DNA of 64,000 nucleotides from Fidelibacterota bacterium (GCA_004124875.1 SCKJ01000005.1:62001-126000), one strand, 5' to 3'; shown: positions 27,036 to 36,323, counted from the first letter of the stretch. Notes: generated by a model from the letters alone, not told the origin. A program made the numbers and translations.

Positions 27036-28222
27036 CTGGCTGTTATGCCGCTCTGGATGATCCTTGTCACTTCACTGTGCATGGTCTCCTTCCACCCAAC
27101 AGCGCCATATATGATCCTCCCGTGCTTCCCAATCACGTATAGAGTCGGAAGGCCATTTACGCCGTATTTTTCCGCAACTTTATCACCATCCAAAAGCGAT
27201 AGATAGGTGAAATTTCTCTCCTGCATCACTTTTACGGGATCCCCCTTATCCCAGGTGCTGATGCCAATGACCGCCACATCATCGTTGAACTGCTCATGAA
27301 TTTGCTGGAGTTTGGGCATCGCCTGCAAACACGGGCCACACCAGGTTGCCCAGAAATCCAATATGACGAACTTCCCGCGAAAGTATGAAAGGGAGTACTG
27401 TTTTCCATCGGCGTCACTCAATGTCCAGTGCGGGGCGTCTGCGCCGACTGCAACTGTTGGCTTTGGCTTTTTAAAGCCTGGATGCATTTTAACTTCATAT
27501 CCGGGCGGAGCCTGCAGTTCAAAAGTTGAGTCATCCAGCTTTGGGTTGATTTTCAGGTTCGATAGGGTTATAACCTGGCGGTGTTCCTGTCCGTCTGAAT
27601 GGAAAAGCCGGATTATCTTTCTCGGTATATAATCATCTGCGCCCAGGAACCACCAACTTGTCCCACCATGATTCGTATCCCGGCTGTTGGCATAGAGAAT
27701 ATGACACGGCACATTATTCACCACTGCAAAACCGTCGTAGCGAAGTTGCGATGTTGACAGCTCTCTTTTCAGGGCACCGGATTTGATCAACGCATCAGGG
27801 ATTAATGGAAATGCGCTGATTAAAAGGAACTTGCCAGTATCATCTGGATCGTTGACATAAAACGTTTTTTTATGGGCATCGATTTTCCGTATTTTATAGC
27901 CGTCGTAAACCACACCGATTTTATTGCGTTGCCCCGTATATGACAACAGTTCGCCTTCAATCCTCAGGCGGGCCCCAATGGGATCTGAGGCATCCAATCT
28001 GGCGAGTATCACTTCGCCAGCCACAGGCGTCATAATTGCAACCAAGTCGCCCCGTTTCTGCGTCCCAATTATAATTCCTTCCGCGCTATATGAGAGCGTC
28101 TGAGCAGCACGCAGAGAGGAGTCGGCTTTTTGAAGCAGCTCCATGGGATCCGGAGTTTCTTGAGCATACCCCGTTGAAATGAGAATCAGGCAGGTTGATA
28201 ACATAAACAGTGCCTGTTTCAT
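27032..28222 (-). CDS. Periplasmic LolA-like/TlpA-like fusion protein
   Basis: This 396-residue exported protein has a signal peptide (residues 1-20). The middle section of about 230 residues resembles LolA/outer-membrane lipoprotein-sorting or DUF2092-type beta folds. The C-terminal ResA/TlpA thioredoxin domain has active site FWATWCGPCLQAM and the conserved cis-Pro loop GLPTLYVIG. Such fusions are common in FCB bacteria and presumably reduce periplasmic disulfides; the substrate is unknown. It overlaps the truncated ada gene at its stop. The start ATG is well placed before the signal sequence. Confidence 0.82.
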   Translation of the reverse strand: MKQALFMLSTCLILISTGYAQETPDPMELLQKADSSLRAAQTLSYSAEGIIIGTQKRGDLVAIMTPVAGEVILARLDASDPIGARLRIEGELLSYTGQRNKIGVVYDGYKIRKIDAHKKTFYVNDPDDTGKFLLISAFPLIPDALIKSGALKRELSTSQLRYDGFAVVNNVPCHILYANSRDTNHGGTSWWFLGADDYIPRKIIRLFHSDGQEHRQVITLSNLKINPKLDDSTFELQAPPGYEVKMHPGFKKPKPTVAVGADAPHWTLSDADGKQYSLSYFRGKFVILDFWATWCGPCLQAMPKLQQIHEQFNDDVAVIGISTWDKGDPVKVMQERNFTYLSLLDGDKVAEKYGVNGLPTLYVIGKHGRIIYGAVGWKETMHSEVTRIIQSGITAR

Positions 28223-28510
28223 GGAGAGTTCCCCCTATTCTTGTAACCCAAGCAATGTTAATACTGCTGCGTCATATGCAAAACATTCATTTTCCGGCAG
28301 TATCCTGCGCCGCTGCGTCAGGAGGCAGTCCGGCAGCCAGCTGGCGGACCGGGCCAATGGAGATCGCCAAGCGGAGCCTGCACCGAGCGGGGCGAACGTG
28401 ATCTGTCGATCTTCACTCGCGATGACAAGGTTTTGGCTTGCCCACTGCCAGGCGTTATATTTCCACTGGATGGGGTTCGCCCCTGAAGCGGTCCTCGCAC
28501 CGCCACTATC
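28223..28510. other. Divergent intergenic region with repeat fragment
   Basis: No gene is seen. The region separates divergently transcribed thioredoxin-fold genes and should hold both promoters. A partial copy of the dispersed repeat (GATCTTCACTCGCGATGACAAGG) lies at about 28408-28430. Confidence 0.45.
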
Positions 28511-29089
28511 ATGAAACGAAGTCATCAGATCATCGCCTTGTCCAGCACTATCGCCATGCTGTCGATGGCGTCCGCCCTGCGCGTGCAGGATCAGCAGATG
28601 CAGGATCAGCCGGAAAAGAGCGTGTCCGATCTGCTGGGAGCCATCCAGCGTGAGCAGTTGCAGGAAGGACCTTATAATATCTGGTTCGATAAACAGTATG
28701 ACGACTACCAGTCCGACCAGGACCAGCTGCAGGAGCTCAGTCAGCGGCTGAGCGGCGTCACCGTGAGACTGTTTCTCGGCACCTGGTGTGGGGACTCCAA
28801 ACGGCAGGTCCCCCGTTTTTTCAGTCTGCTTGATGAAGTTGGCTACAGCTCCGATCATGTGGAGCTGATCGCCATCAACCGCAGCAAAGAGGTGCCCTCG
28901 TTATTCGGCTCCGGGCTGAATATCCACCACGTGCCGACTTTCATCATCATGCGCGGCGAAAGGGAACTGGGCCGCATCATCGAGACCCCGGTGGTTTCGC
29001 TGGAGCAGGACATGCTGACCATCCTGCGCGGTGAACCGTACCAGCCGAACCATTCGAAGCTTGAGAAAGCAGTCGGCGTAGATCACTAG
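28511..29089 (+). CDS. Exported thioredoxin-like protein
   Basis: This 192-residue protein has a signal-like N-terminus (residues 5-23) and a thioredoxin fold. The active-site region reads LFLGTWCGDSKRQVPRFF, so only the first cysteine of a CxxC pair is present, and HHVPTFIIM supplies the cis-proline loop. Single-cysteine proteins of this type are not typical disulfide oxidases; the role is unknown. It lies upstream of the ABC operon on the same strand, separated by about 170 bp. Confidence 0.75.
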   Translation: MKRSHQIIALSSTIAMLSMASALRVQDQQMQDQPEKSVSDLLGAIQREQLQEGPYNIWFDKQYDDYQSDQDQLQELSQRLSGVTVRLFLGTWCGDSKRQVPRFFSLLDEVGYSSDHVELIAINRSKEVPSLFGSGLNIHHVPTFIIMRGERELGRIIETPVVSLEQDMLTILRGEPYQPNHSKLEKAVGVDH

Positions 29090-29260
29090 ATATTGTATGT
29101 TGCATGCTGAATGGGTGCGGCAAATCCCGTTCCGGAGTCATGGCGAAGTCCCCTAAAGTATTGAGGCTGCCCTGAGTTTGTCCGCTGGCGGATCGCGGTG
29201 GCGGTGCAACCCGTCAAGGAAAACTGAGGAGGTGCTGGGGCAGCGCGGTTAAATTGCTCC

Positions 29261-30187
29261 ATGCCCGAGGCGATACTCACCACGGTCAACCTCACCAAGC
29301 GCTTCGGCAAGCGGTTGGCCGTTGATCAGCTCTCGCTCGAAATTCCCCCAGGTGAAATTTTCGGTTTCCTGGGTCCCAATGGGTCCGGGAAGTCTACCAC
29401 CATCCGCATGATGCTGTCGCTGATCCACCCCGACGCGGGCGACGTATACTGCTTTGGGCAACCGGTCAGCAAAAGCTATCCCGAGTATCTCGAGAATATT
29501 GGAGCGCTGGTGGAGGGGGCCGACTTTTACGGCAACCTGTCAGCGCTGACGAACCTGAAAATGCTGGCCCGCATGAACTCCGGGGTCGACGAGCAGCGCT
29601 GCCTCGAAGTACTCAGGCTGGTCGATCTGGAGTCGCGCAAGGATGATCAGGTAAAGACGTTTTCGCACGGCATGCGCCAACGCCTGGGAATCGCGCAGGC
29701 CGTCCTTCACCGGCCAAAGTTGTTGATCCTCGACGAACCCTCTACAGGGCTCGATCCGCAGGGCATGGTGGAAATGCGCCGCATGATTCAGGCATTGGTC
29801 CGTGATGAAGGCATGACGGTCTTTCTCTCATCCCATATGCTTAATGAGGTTGAGCAGATCTGCACGAGTCTGGCGGTGCTCGATGAAGGCCGGCTGCTGG
29901 TATCGGGTCCGGTGGACCAGTATCTGTCGGCGGAATCTGCGACGCTTACCGAACTTCAAGCCACCCCCGCTGAAAAAGCCCACAAGATACTGGGCACTCT
30001 GGAGTTTGTGACGGATTTGGAAGAGAGCAACGGGGGCTTCCGTTTCCGCACACCCCACGCCCGGCGGCCTCAGGTGATCCAGGCCCTGACTGAGGGGAGC
30101 GTGGAAATCTTCTCCATGAACCCGGTCTCCAACCTGGAAGACTATTTTCTGTCGCTCTTTGGGGCCAAGGAGATTTCCGTGTTATGA
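29261..30187 (+). CDS. ABC transporter ATP-binding protein
   Basis: This 308-residue ATPase of the ABC-2/drug-exporter type has Walker A LGPNGSGKSTT, a degenerate signature FSHGMRQRLGIAQA and Walker B LLILDEPSTGLDPQG with the H-loop in LSSHML. The C-terminal 80 residues are the usual regulatory tail of this group. It overlaps the permease gene by four bases, so the two form one transporter. The substrate cannot be told from sequence. Confidence 0.93.
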   Translation: MPEAILTTVNLTKRFGKRLAVDQLSLEIPPGEIFGFLGPNGSGKSTTIRMMLSLIHPDAGDVYCFGQPVSKSYPEYLENIGALVEGADFYGNLSALTNLKMLARMNSGVDEQRCLEVLRLVDLESRKDDQVKTFSHGMRQRLGIAQAVLHRPKLLILDEPSTGLDPQGMVEMRRMIQALVRDEGMTVFLSSHMLNEVEQICTSLAVLDEGRLLVSGPVDQYLSAESATLTELQATPAEKAHKILGTLEFVTDLEESNGGFRFRTPHARRPQVIQALTEGSVEIFSMNPVSNLEDYFLSLFGAKEISVL

Positions 30188-31026
30188 TCTGGCCCCTCTA
30201 CCTCAACGAGTGTGTCAAAATTTTCAGCAAGTTGCGGACCTATATCGGCTTTGGCGCAATAGCCCTCATAATCCCACTGGCCATTTGGGGTTTTTCAGTG
30301 GGGGGATCCGGTATCCAGCGCAATCTGCTCGGGCAGTTGGAAGGTGAATTCTTGACCACCGGCAATCTGGCCAACGGCATGTGGGCATCCTACACGCTCA
30401 TGTTCGCCCTGTTTATCCATGTGCCGTTTCTGATCACATTGGGCGCCGGCGATGCCGTGGCCGGCGAGGGGACAGCAGGAACATTCCGCATATACTTGAC
30501 GCGCCCCATCAGCCGCAGCCGGATACTATTCTCCAAATTGCTGGCGTCGGGCACCTACTCAGTGGCGCTGGTGTTTTGGCTCGGATTGCTCAGTCTGGGG
30601 ATAGGAAATATATGGCTCGGCGCCGGCGATGTTTTTGTCCTCACCGGGGACGAGATACTCATTTTGCCCTTCGAGGTGGCGCTGGGGCGCTTTGCCATCG
30701 CCTACCTGCTGGCCGCGTTCATGATGCTCACCGTCACCACGCTGACCTTTTTGTTTTCGGTGCTGGTGACAAACGCCGTGGGGCCCATTGTCGGCACGAT
30801 GGCTGTCCTGATCGTGAGCACGGTGCTCAGCGTCCTCAATATCGATAATCTTGCCTGGCTGCAGGACAACCTGTTCACGACCCACTTCGATGTCTGGCAG
30901 TACGCGTTCTACGACCCCATTCCCTGGGATTCCATCCGTTCCAGCTTGCTGAACCTGGGTACCTACGGAGCCATTTTCGCGGTGTTGTCGTTTTACTTTT
31001 TCAACCGGAAAGATATCCTCACGTGA
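30184..31026 (+). CDS. ABC-2-type permease
   Basis: This 280-residue membrane protein has about six transmembrane segments. AGEGTAGTFRIYLTRPISRSR is the characteristic cytoplasmic loop of ABC-2 permeases. It partners the ATPase encoded just upstream. A short copy of its N-terminal coding sequence (30268-30331) is found again at 31885-31952, in DNA that is no longer a gene. Confidence 0.9.
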   Translation: MIWPLYLNECVKIFSKLRTYIGFGAIALIIPLAIWGFSVGGSGIQRNLLGQLEGEFLTTGNLANGMWASYTLMFALFIHVPFLITLGAGDAVAGEGTAGTFRIYLTRPISRSRILFSKLLASGTYSVALVFWLGLLSLGIGNIWLGAGDVFVLTGDEILILPFEVALGRFAIAYLLAAFMMLTVTTLTFLFSVLVTNAVGPIVGTMAVLIVSTVLSVLNIDNLAWLQDNLFTTHFDVWQYAFYDPIPWDSIRSSLLNLGTYGAIFAVLSFYFFNRKDILT

Positions 31027-31799
31027 TGGCTGCAGCGCGATTTTCCTGTCTGGCCATGGCCGCCGTTGCCAGCTTGTGGCCTCTGGCCCTCCATGGCGGA
31101 ATGCTGGAGGCAACCCCGGATGAGAGCGCCGATATGGCCCCGGAAGTGCGGCGGCTCATCGACAGCCTGCGGACGCAGTTTCAAAAAATTGAAGACTACC
31201 AGGTGAAGATCACCGTTTCGCTTAAGATGCCCCGGTTGCGCATGCCCCGCAAGCGCATGACGCTCAGTTTCAAGCAACCCGATCTGCTGCATATCAAGTC
31301 GCGTGGTTTTGCCCTGCTCCCCCGGCGCGGCATCATGCTATCCCCGGACAGCCTCTTCTCCAGGATTGCCGATCCGGTTGTCATCCGGAGCGCCGGCGGG
31401 GGCCGCTGCAACTGTCTGGTGGTCAGAGGAGCAAAGGAGCTGGAAGGTGGCCAGACTCAGGTCACCGAGGTCACCATCGATACCGTGCGCTGGGTGGTCT
31501 TGAGCGTGTCAACCTGGGGCGCGGACATCGCCCTGTTTGACATGCAGTCCGAATATACGGAGGTGGCGCCGGGCATCTTTATGCCACAGAAGACGAGCAT
31601 CAAGTTTGAACTGGGCGATGATTTCCTTACTCGCGGCTCGCGGCGGCGGTCACGCGGCGACGCAGCCCCTACCGATGCGGACCTCTCCGCGATCATGAAT
31701 GGCGATCCGGAAAAGGCGCCTCGATCGGCTGAGGCGGTGCTCGAGTTCAGCCGCTACCGGGTGAACACAGGCCTCAAAGACAGTCTGTTCGAGAAATAA
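31026..31799 (+). CDS. LolA-like outer-membrane lipoprotein-sorting protein
   Basis: This exported protein of about 257 residues has a signal-like segment (residues 2-25) and then a beta-rich domain of the LolA/LolB or DUF4292 type (RLIDSLRTQFQKIEDYQVKI at the start of the fold). It overlaps the ABC permease stop by one base (TGATG; a GTG three bases earlier is also possible), so the three genes form an operon. A role with the exporter in moving a lipid or lipoprotein to the outer membrane is inference. Confidence 0.72.
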   Translation: MAAARFSCLAMAAVASLWPLALHGGMLEATPDESADMAPEVRRLIDSLRTQFQKIEDYQVKITVSLKMPRLRMPRKRMTLSFKQPDLLHIKSRGFALLPRRGIMLSPDSLFSRIADPVVIRSAGGGRCNCLVVRGAKELEGGQTQVTEVTIDTVRWVVLSVSTWGADIALFDMQSEYTEVAPGIFMPQKTSIKFELGDDFLTRGSRRRSRGDAAPTDADLSAIMNGDPEKAPRSAEAVLEFSRYRVNTGLKDSLFEK

Positions 31800-31884
31800 A
31801 TCCTGATGCCATTGCGATGCGCCAAGGGGCGGATCTCGATGACAAGGCAACCCGGCCATCATCGCTTTGGGCGTGGCCGTCGCG

Positions 31885-31952
31885 ACCCTTATCATCCCAT
31901 TGGCCAGTTGGGGTTTTTCAGTGGGGGGATCCGGTGTCCGGCGCTTGGGCCT
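31885..31952 (+). pseudogene. Fragment of an ABC permease gene
   Basis: ATCCCATTGGCCAGTTGGGG and the following TTTTTCAGTGGGGGGATCCG match 30268-30331 inside the permease gene almost base for base. It can be translated as LIIPLASWGFSVGGSG. No start or remainder of the gene is present. A partial dispersed repeat precedes it at 31807-31850. Confidence 0.75.
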
Positions 31953-32013
31953 ATCCTTCTGCGCCCACGGATAGCTGTATATCACCCCATATAGTGAGGT
32001 TTCGCAAAGGGTT

Positions 32014-32460
32014 CTAGCTCTTAATTCTCTTGAATCGTAACCACCTCAATGGTCCCGAAGAGCGGCGAATAAACTTGTCGAGTTCCTGCAATTCTTTGGG
32101 TTCCACATTGCCGTCAGGCCTGTATGGCTTGATCAGGAACCCCTTTTTGCCTATTGAGTTTATGAAATTGATTTGTTCAGGATCATCGTCCACCAAGATG
32201 TCACCATCAATGCGGCGAATGTCCTTCACAGCTCCTGTATGATCCGGATCGTAGTCTTCCCTGAAGATGAAGGTGCTAAAGTACTTGCGAAGATCGTGAT
32301 CATTCAAGATGGTAACTGCTCTCCTTTTCGTCGAGCTGGTCCATAGCGAGAGCCTGTGCCCTTCGTCATTCCACTTTTGCAAGTACACCTGGATGCCAGG
32401 TCGTGGGGCTTTCCCGAATTCGTCGGAGAGGGTGTTATCGAGATCAAATATGATATGCAC
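32014..32460 (-). CDS. HAD-superfamily phosphatase-like protein
   Basis: This 148-residue protein has the HAD motif I IIFDLDNTLSDE near residues 3-14, motif II in LWTSST (about 39-44), and motif IV acidic residues in ILVDDDPEQINF. It is short and lacks a large cap domain, like NIF/FCP-type or swivel-domain HADs. A phosphatase function is likely; the substrate is unknown. It stands alone between repeat-filled gaps. Confidence 0.75.
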   Translation of the reverse strand: MHIIFDLDNTLSDEFGKAPRPGIQVYLQKWNDEGHRLSLWTSSTKRRAVTILNDHDLRKYFSTFIFREDYDPDHTGAVKDIRRIDGDILVDDDPEQINFINSIGKKGFLIKPYRPDGNVEPKELQELDKFIRRSSGPLRWLRFKRIKS

Positions 32461-32544
32461 GATAGGGGTCGCTTAACTGCCTGAATTCAACCACTAAGCG
32501 TAACATTGGATTTGATTCCGGGAGATACCTACCAGGCGCTTTGA

Positions 32545-32645
32545 AGTCAAGGCATATCCCCGGACAGCCTTTTCTCCAGGATTGCCGGTCGGGCCGCCAC
32601 GCGGAATACCCTCCGCCGGCGGAGCTCTGCGATGAAGGTGGCGAG
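32545..32645. pseudogene. Chimeric scrap of two neighbouring genes
   Basis: Bases 32545-32583 (TATCCCCGGACAGCC, TTCTCCAGGATTGCCG) match 31339-31377 in the LolA-like gene. Bases 32593-32645 (GCCGCCACGCGGAATACCCT, GGAGCTC, ATGAAGGTGGCGA) match about 34342-34395, the N-terminal codons of the FlgO-TPR gene. The two pieces lie side by side with no open frame across them. Confidence 0.7.
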
Positions 32646-32656
32646 GGGCAAGGACA

Positions 32657-34411
32657 TTATCTCTTCAGCCGATCATCGAAGAAGGCTTTGTGTTCAGGCT
32701 TTTCGAGCGCAGCACGATGTGCCGGATTGTTGCTCGCCCTAAGCGAATTGGCCATGATCTGGATTCTGACGTGATCCTCTGGCCCGACATTCCAAGGCTG
32801 AAGGCTTAGAAGTTGAGCGACGCGATCCAAATCGCCGTACTCGTGATATAGGTATGCAACTTCGTTGATAGAAAGCAGGCCTTCGGCTGACATAGAAACA
32901 AACGTGTCAAGCTCGCTCAAGCGAGTATCTTCACCTTTGATTAAGAGCCGGATGAGGGCATCATAATAGGTCGCATAGTTACGGGTACTATTTGCTCGGA
33001 GCCAGTCAATTTCTCTACGCATTAATTTCTTGTCGCGGGACAGGTACCCAATTTCTGCGAGCATATCGTGCCCGGCAGTGTAATTAATATCGAGCGCGAT
33101 GGCTTGTTCAATGAGCGCCCGCGCTTTGTCAAAATTCCCTCCAGCGATATATACGATTGCAAGGTCAGTTTTGTTTGCGAGCGATAGTGGGTCGCCCTCT
33201 GCTGCCATACTTTCGATTTCAAGAGCATTGTCCCAGTCCCACATCCAGGTATAATAATCGCCAAGAAAGTTTAAAACTTCTGTATCATTTGGATCGAGCT
33301 CATAGGCTCGCATCAAATGCATTTTCTTGGAATCGTGATCCCAGGAGATTTTCCCCAAATGCATCGCCATCGCCATATGGCCTTCAGCGAGGGTTGAATC
33401 TAAGGATAGAGCTGTTTTAGCGGCCCTGAACGCCTGATCCAGCAGATGTTGATCATTGTGCCTCCGCTCATCGTATGCTGTCAATAAGACTGAAGACTTA
33501 GAAAGTCCCGACCATGCCTCAGCATAATCTGGCTCTTGGTTTACAGCTTCTCTGAAATATTTCACCGCTTCTTCAATATTGTAAACGGTGCGCTTGGCAA
33601 GGTGAAACCTGGCTCTGAGATAGGCATCATATGCCTTTTGTGATGGCTCGAATGGCCGCGTTGAATCTGGCAGCAACTTGGTCGCAAGCGCTTTGGCAAT
33701 AGCCGCGCTTATCTCATCCTGAACGGCAAAAATATCGGTCATGGGTCGCTCATAGGATTCGCTCCACAAATTGAAGCCGTCATCGACCTTGATGAGCTGC
33801 GCGGTGATGCGGACGCGATCACCAGCCCTTCTTACGGACCCTTCGAGTAGATGATTCACGTTTAGTGAGGCACCGATAGCGCGTATATCCTGGTTCTTTC
33901 CCTTAAAGGCGAAGGAGGACGTCCTCGCTGCGACGCTGATGCCTGATATCTTCGCCAGAGCGTTGATCAATTCCTCTGTGACGCCATCCGAAAAATACTC
34001 CTGCTCGGGGTCTAGGCTCATGTTAGCAAAAGGGAGTACGGCAATTGAGATCTCTTCGCTGACATCTGGTTTCCGCGATCCCCAGATGCCAAACGCCACG
34101 GCGGCAATCGTCACGGCGATGAGGGCCCGGTTGCTGGTGCCCAGCTTGCCGGTGGAACGCCTTCCGGTCCTGACAATGCCTTCAGGCGTGATGTCGAATA
34201 TCCAGGCCAAGCCCACGGCGATGGGGAAGCCGAGGGCCAGGAAGATGATCACAAACCGGCTCACCCAGGCGGGAATGCCCATGACCTCAAAGGTGCCGTC
34301 GATGATCTGCACGATGACGAAAGCAATGCCACCGTAGAAGGCCGCCACCCGGAAGACCCTCCGGCGGCGGAGCTCCTCAATGAAGGTGGCGAAGCTGGAT
34401 TTTGTAGCCAT
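32657..34411 (-). CDS. FlgO/TolB-N-like and TPR membrane protein
   Basis: I place the start at the ATG at 34411, giving 584 residues; the longer frame to 34600 has no conserved content. The N-terminus FATFIEELRRRRVFRVAAFY leads into two or three transmembrane segments. Next comes a FlgO/CsgG-like nucleotide-free domain (IAVLPFANMSLDPEQEYFSD, LNVNHLLEGSVRRAGDRVRI). The rest is tetratricopeptide repeats. Proteins of this build often follow an adenylate-cyclase or winged-helix domain; here no catalytic domain is present. A scaffold or sensory role at the membrane is inferred. Confidence 0.82.
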   Translation of the reverse strand: MATKSSFATFIEELRRRRVFRVAAFYGGIAFVIVQIIDGTFEVMGIPAWVSRFVIIFLALGFPIAVGLAWIFDITPEGIVRTGRRSTGKLGTSNRALIAVTIAAVAFGIWGSRKPDVSEEISIAVLPFANMSLDPEQEYFSDGVTEELINALAKISGISVAARTSSFAFKGKNQDIRAIGASLNVNHLLEGSVRRAGDRVRITAQLIKVDDGFNLWSESYERPMTDIFAVQDEISAAIAKALATKLLPDSTRPFEPSQKAYDAYLRARFHLAKRTVYNIEEAVKYFREAVNQEPDYAEAWSGLSKSSVLLTAYDERRHNDQHLLDQAFRAAKTALSLDSTLAEGHMAMAMHLGKISWDHDSKKMHLMRAYELDPNDTEVLNFLGDYYTWMWDWDNALEIESMAAEGDPLSLANKTDLAIVYIAGGNFDKARALIEQAIALDINYTAGHDMLAEIGYLSRDKKLMRREIDWLRANSTRNYATYYDALIRLLIKGEDTRLSELDTFVSMSAEGLLSINEVAYLYHEYGDLDRVAQLLSLQPWNVGPEDHVRIQIMANSLRASNNPAHRAALEKPEHKAFFDDRLKR

Positions 34412-34616
34412 TGTGGTGGAAGTTGGTGACCTGCCGGAATGTAAGACCAAAGGTGTTGGATAGCAACGGGAGGGGCTTTTTTGCAAAACCCGGACGGGCG
34501 CGCTAGGGGACATCCCGGTTCCTGAAGCCCCCCTTGAACCGGGCGCCGCTTCGCAAACTTGCTTAAGTTGCCGTCTCCCATGATGGCCCATCAATGACAT
34601 CCGTCGCTCAGCGTCC
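34412..34616. other. Divergent intergenic region with a palindrome
   Basis: It separates the minus-strand TPR gene from the plus-strand transporter genes. An inverted repeat CCCGGTTC ... GAACCGGG spans 34514-34543 and could be a hairpin or operator. No boxes are clear. Confidence 0.4.
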
Positions 34617-34826
34617 GTGAACGCTTCCCCTGTTCAGGCCAGGGAGCGGCGGCGCTATTTTGCGCTGTTCATCGGCCTGTTTCTGCTCACCCAGTGGCCG
34701 TTTGCCCAGTGGGCCTCGCTGGTCCACCTGCCCCTGGGCGGCGTGCCGTTTCTGGCCCTCTATCTCACGGCCGTCTACACCGCGCTGATTGGTCTGCTCA
34801 TCGCCGCTGCCCGCAGGAATTTGTAG
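34617..34826 (+). CDS. DUF3311-like small membrane protein
   Basis: This 69-residue protein has two hydrophobic helices (residues 15-30 and 40-63) and the pattern FLLTQWPFAQW. Small proteins of this type typically precede solute:sodium symporter genes, as here, and may be a helper subunit. The start is a GTG; the ATG at 34594 runs into a stop. The symporter gene begins nine bases later. Confidence 0.75.
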   Translation: MNASPVQARERRRYFALFIGLFLLTQWPFAQWASLVHLPLGGVPFLALYLTAVYTALIGLLIAAARRNL

Positions 34827-34835
34827 GGCCTGCCC

Positions 34836-36323
34836 ATGGAGAGCTGGATGATCGCGCTGGCATTCATCGGGGGCTACCTCATTATCACGCTGGTGATCGG
34901 CGTCGTAGCCAACCGCCGCGCCGAGGGCACCTTGGAGGATTTCCTGCTCTACGGCCGGAAGGCGTCGCTGCCCCTGCTGTTCCTCACGATGGTGGCGACC
35001 TATCACAGCGCCTTTGCGTTTCTAGGCTCCAGCGGCTTTTTCTATAAGCACGGCATCGGTTTCTGGGTCGCCGGGACATGGACGATCCTGGTGGGCGCCA
35101 TCACTTACACCTACGGCGTCCGCATCTGGAGGCTGGGCAAACAGTTCGGTTATATCACGCCCGCCGACCTCCTGGCCGACGCCTACGAAAGCGAAACCGT
35201 GCGGCTGCTGGTGGCCTCCATCTCCATCTTCTTCTCCATCCTCTACATCCAGGTTCAGGCGCAAGGCTTGGGATATATAATTTCTGTCGCCAGCGAAAAC
35301 AGGATCACCTTTGAGGCCGGCACCGCCATCCTGCTCACCGTGGCCGCCCTTTACCTGCTGATGGGGGGACTGCGGGCCGTCTACTGGACCGACGCGCTGC
35401 AGGGCGTCTGGATGTACGTGGCCGTCTGGGCGGGGGCGCTGGCCATTACCTATCACTTTTGGGCCAGTCCCGCCGAAATGCTGGCGCAGGTGGCCGCTGT
35501 TCGTCCGGACCTGCTGACCGTGCCGGGTCCACACGGCTTTTTCACCTGGCCCATGTGGCTCGGTCTGGGTCTGGTGCTCTCCTTCGGAATAGTGCTGCAA
35601 CCGCACCTTTTCATCCGCTATTACACCGCCGATTCGGAGCGGACCCTGAAATGGCTCGGCGCCACCATACCCATCTACCTGCTGACCCTGTTCATCCCCA
35701 CCGCCCTCATCGGCCTGGGAGGAGCCCTCATCCTGCCCGATCTGCAGGTGCCCGACCGCATATTTCCGGAGCTGTTGATTGCCTATGTGTCGCCGTGGCT
35801 CACCGGCATCATCCTCGCTGGCGCGACCGCCGCCGCCATGTCGACCCTCGATTCCATCCTGCACGCCAACACCACCGTGCTCACGCGCGACATCTATCAG
35901 CGCTACGTCCGGCCCGAGGCCACGCGGGAACATTATATCATGGTCAGCCGGCTGTTTGTGCTGGCGCTGTTGGTCATTGGCTACCTGCTCAGCCTGGGGC
36001 AGTCGGGGTACCTGGTGATCATCGTGACCCTCTCCGGCGCAGGGGCATTGCAGCTGCTGCCCTCAGTGACGGCGGCCCTGTTTCCGAGTCCTTTCTGGCG
36101 ACTGACAGCAGCTGGGGTGACGGCCGGCATCGTGGCCGGTCTGGCAACGCTGGTCGTGACCCTCATCGTCTGGCCGCATCCGCTGACCCTGCATGGCGGC
36201 GTGTGGGGTACAGCCATTAACTGGATCGTCGCCCTGGTGGTTTCCCGCTGGACCCGGCCTGTGAGCGCAGCCACCGTTCGCCGGTTCGCCGAGGCGCTGC
36301 AATCAACCGACGGGCAGGGATAG
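34836..36323 (+). CDS. Solute:sodium symporter (SSS family)
   Basis: This 495-residue inner-membrane transporter has about 13 transmembrane helices. GRKASLPLLFLTMVATYHSA and the later TAAAMSTLDSILHANTTVLT are SSS landmarks, the latter holding the sodium-site residues. The cargo is unknown. The hydantoinase/oxoprolinase-type genes that follow two bases later suggest a cyclic amide or a related small organic acid; that is inference. Confidence 0.9.
   Translation: MESWMIALAFIGGYLIITLVIGVVANRRAEGTLEDFLLYGRKASLPLLFLTMVATYHSAFAFLGSSGFFYKHGIGFWVAGTWTILVGAITYTYGVRIWRLGKQFGYITPADLLADAYESETVRLLVASISIFFSILYIQVQAQGLGYIISVASENRITFEAGTAILLTVAALYLLMGGLRAVYWTDALQGVWMYVAVWAGALAITYHFWASPAEMLAQVAAVRPDLLTVPGPHGFFTWPMWLGLGLVLSFGIVLQPHLFIRYYTADSERTLKWLGATIPIYLLTLFIPTALIGLGGALILPDLQVPDRIFPELLIAYVSPWLTGIILAGATAAAMSTLDSILHANTTVLTRDIYQRYVRPEATREHYIMVSRLFVLALLVIGYLLSLGQSGYLVIIVTLSGAGALQLLPSVTAALFPSPFWRLTAAGVTAGIVAGLATLVVTLIVWPHPLTLHGGVWGTAINWIVALVVSRWTRPVSAATVRRFAEALQSTDGQG

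Noticed and set aside
35022..35933. A 303-codon open frame on the minus strand
   Set aside because: It is antisense to the SSS symporter, with a translation rich in Gly, His and Gln and no recognisable domain.
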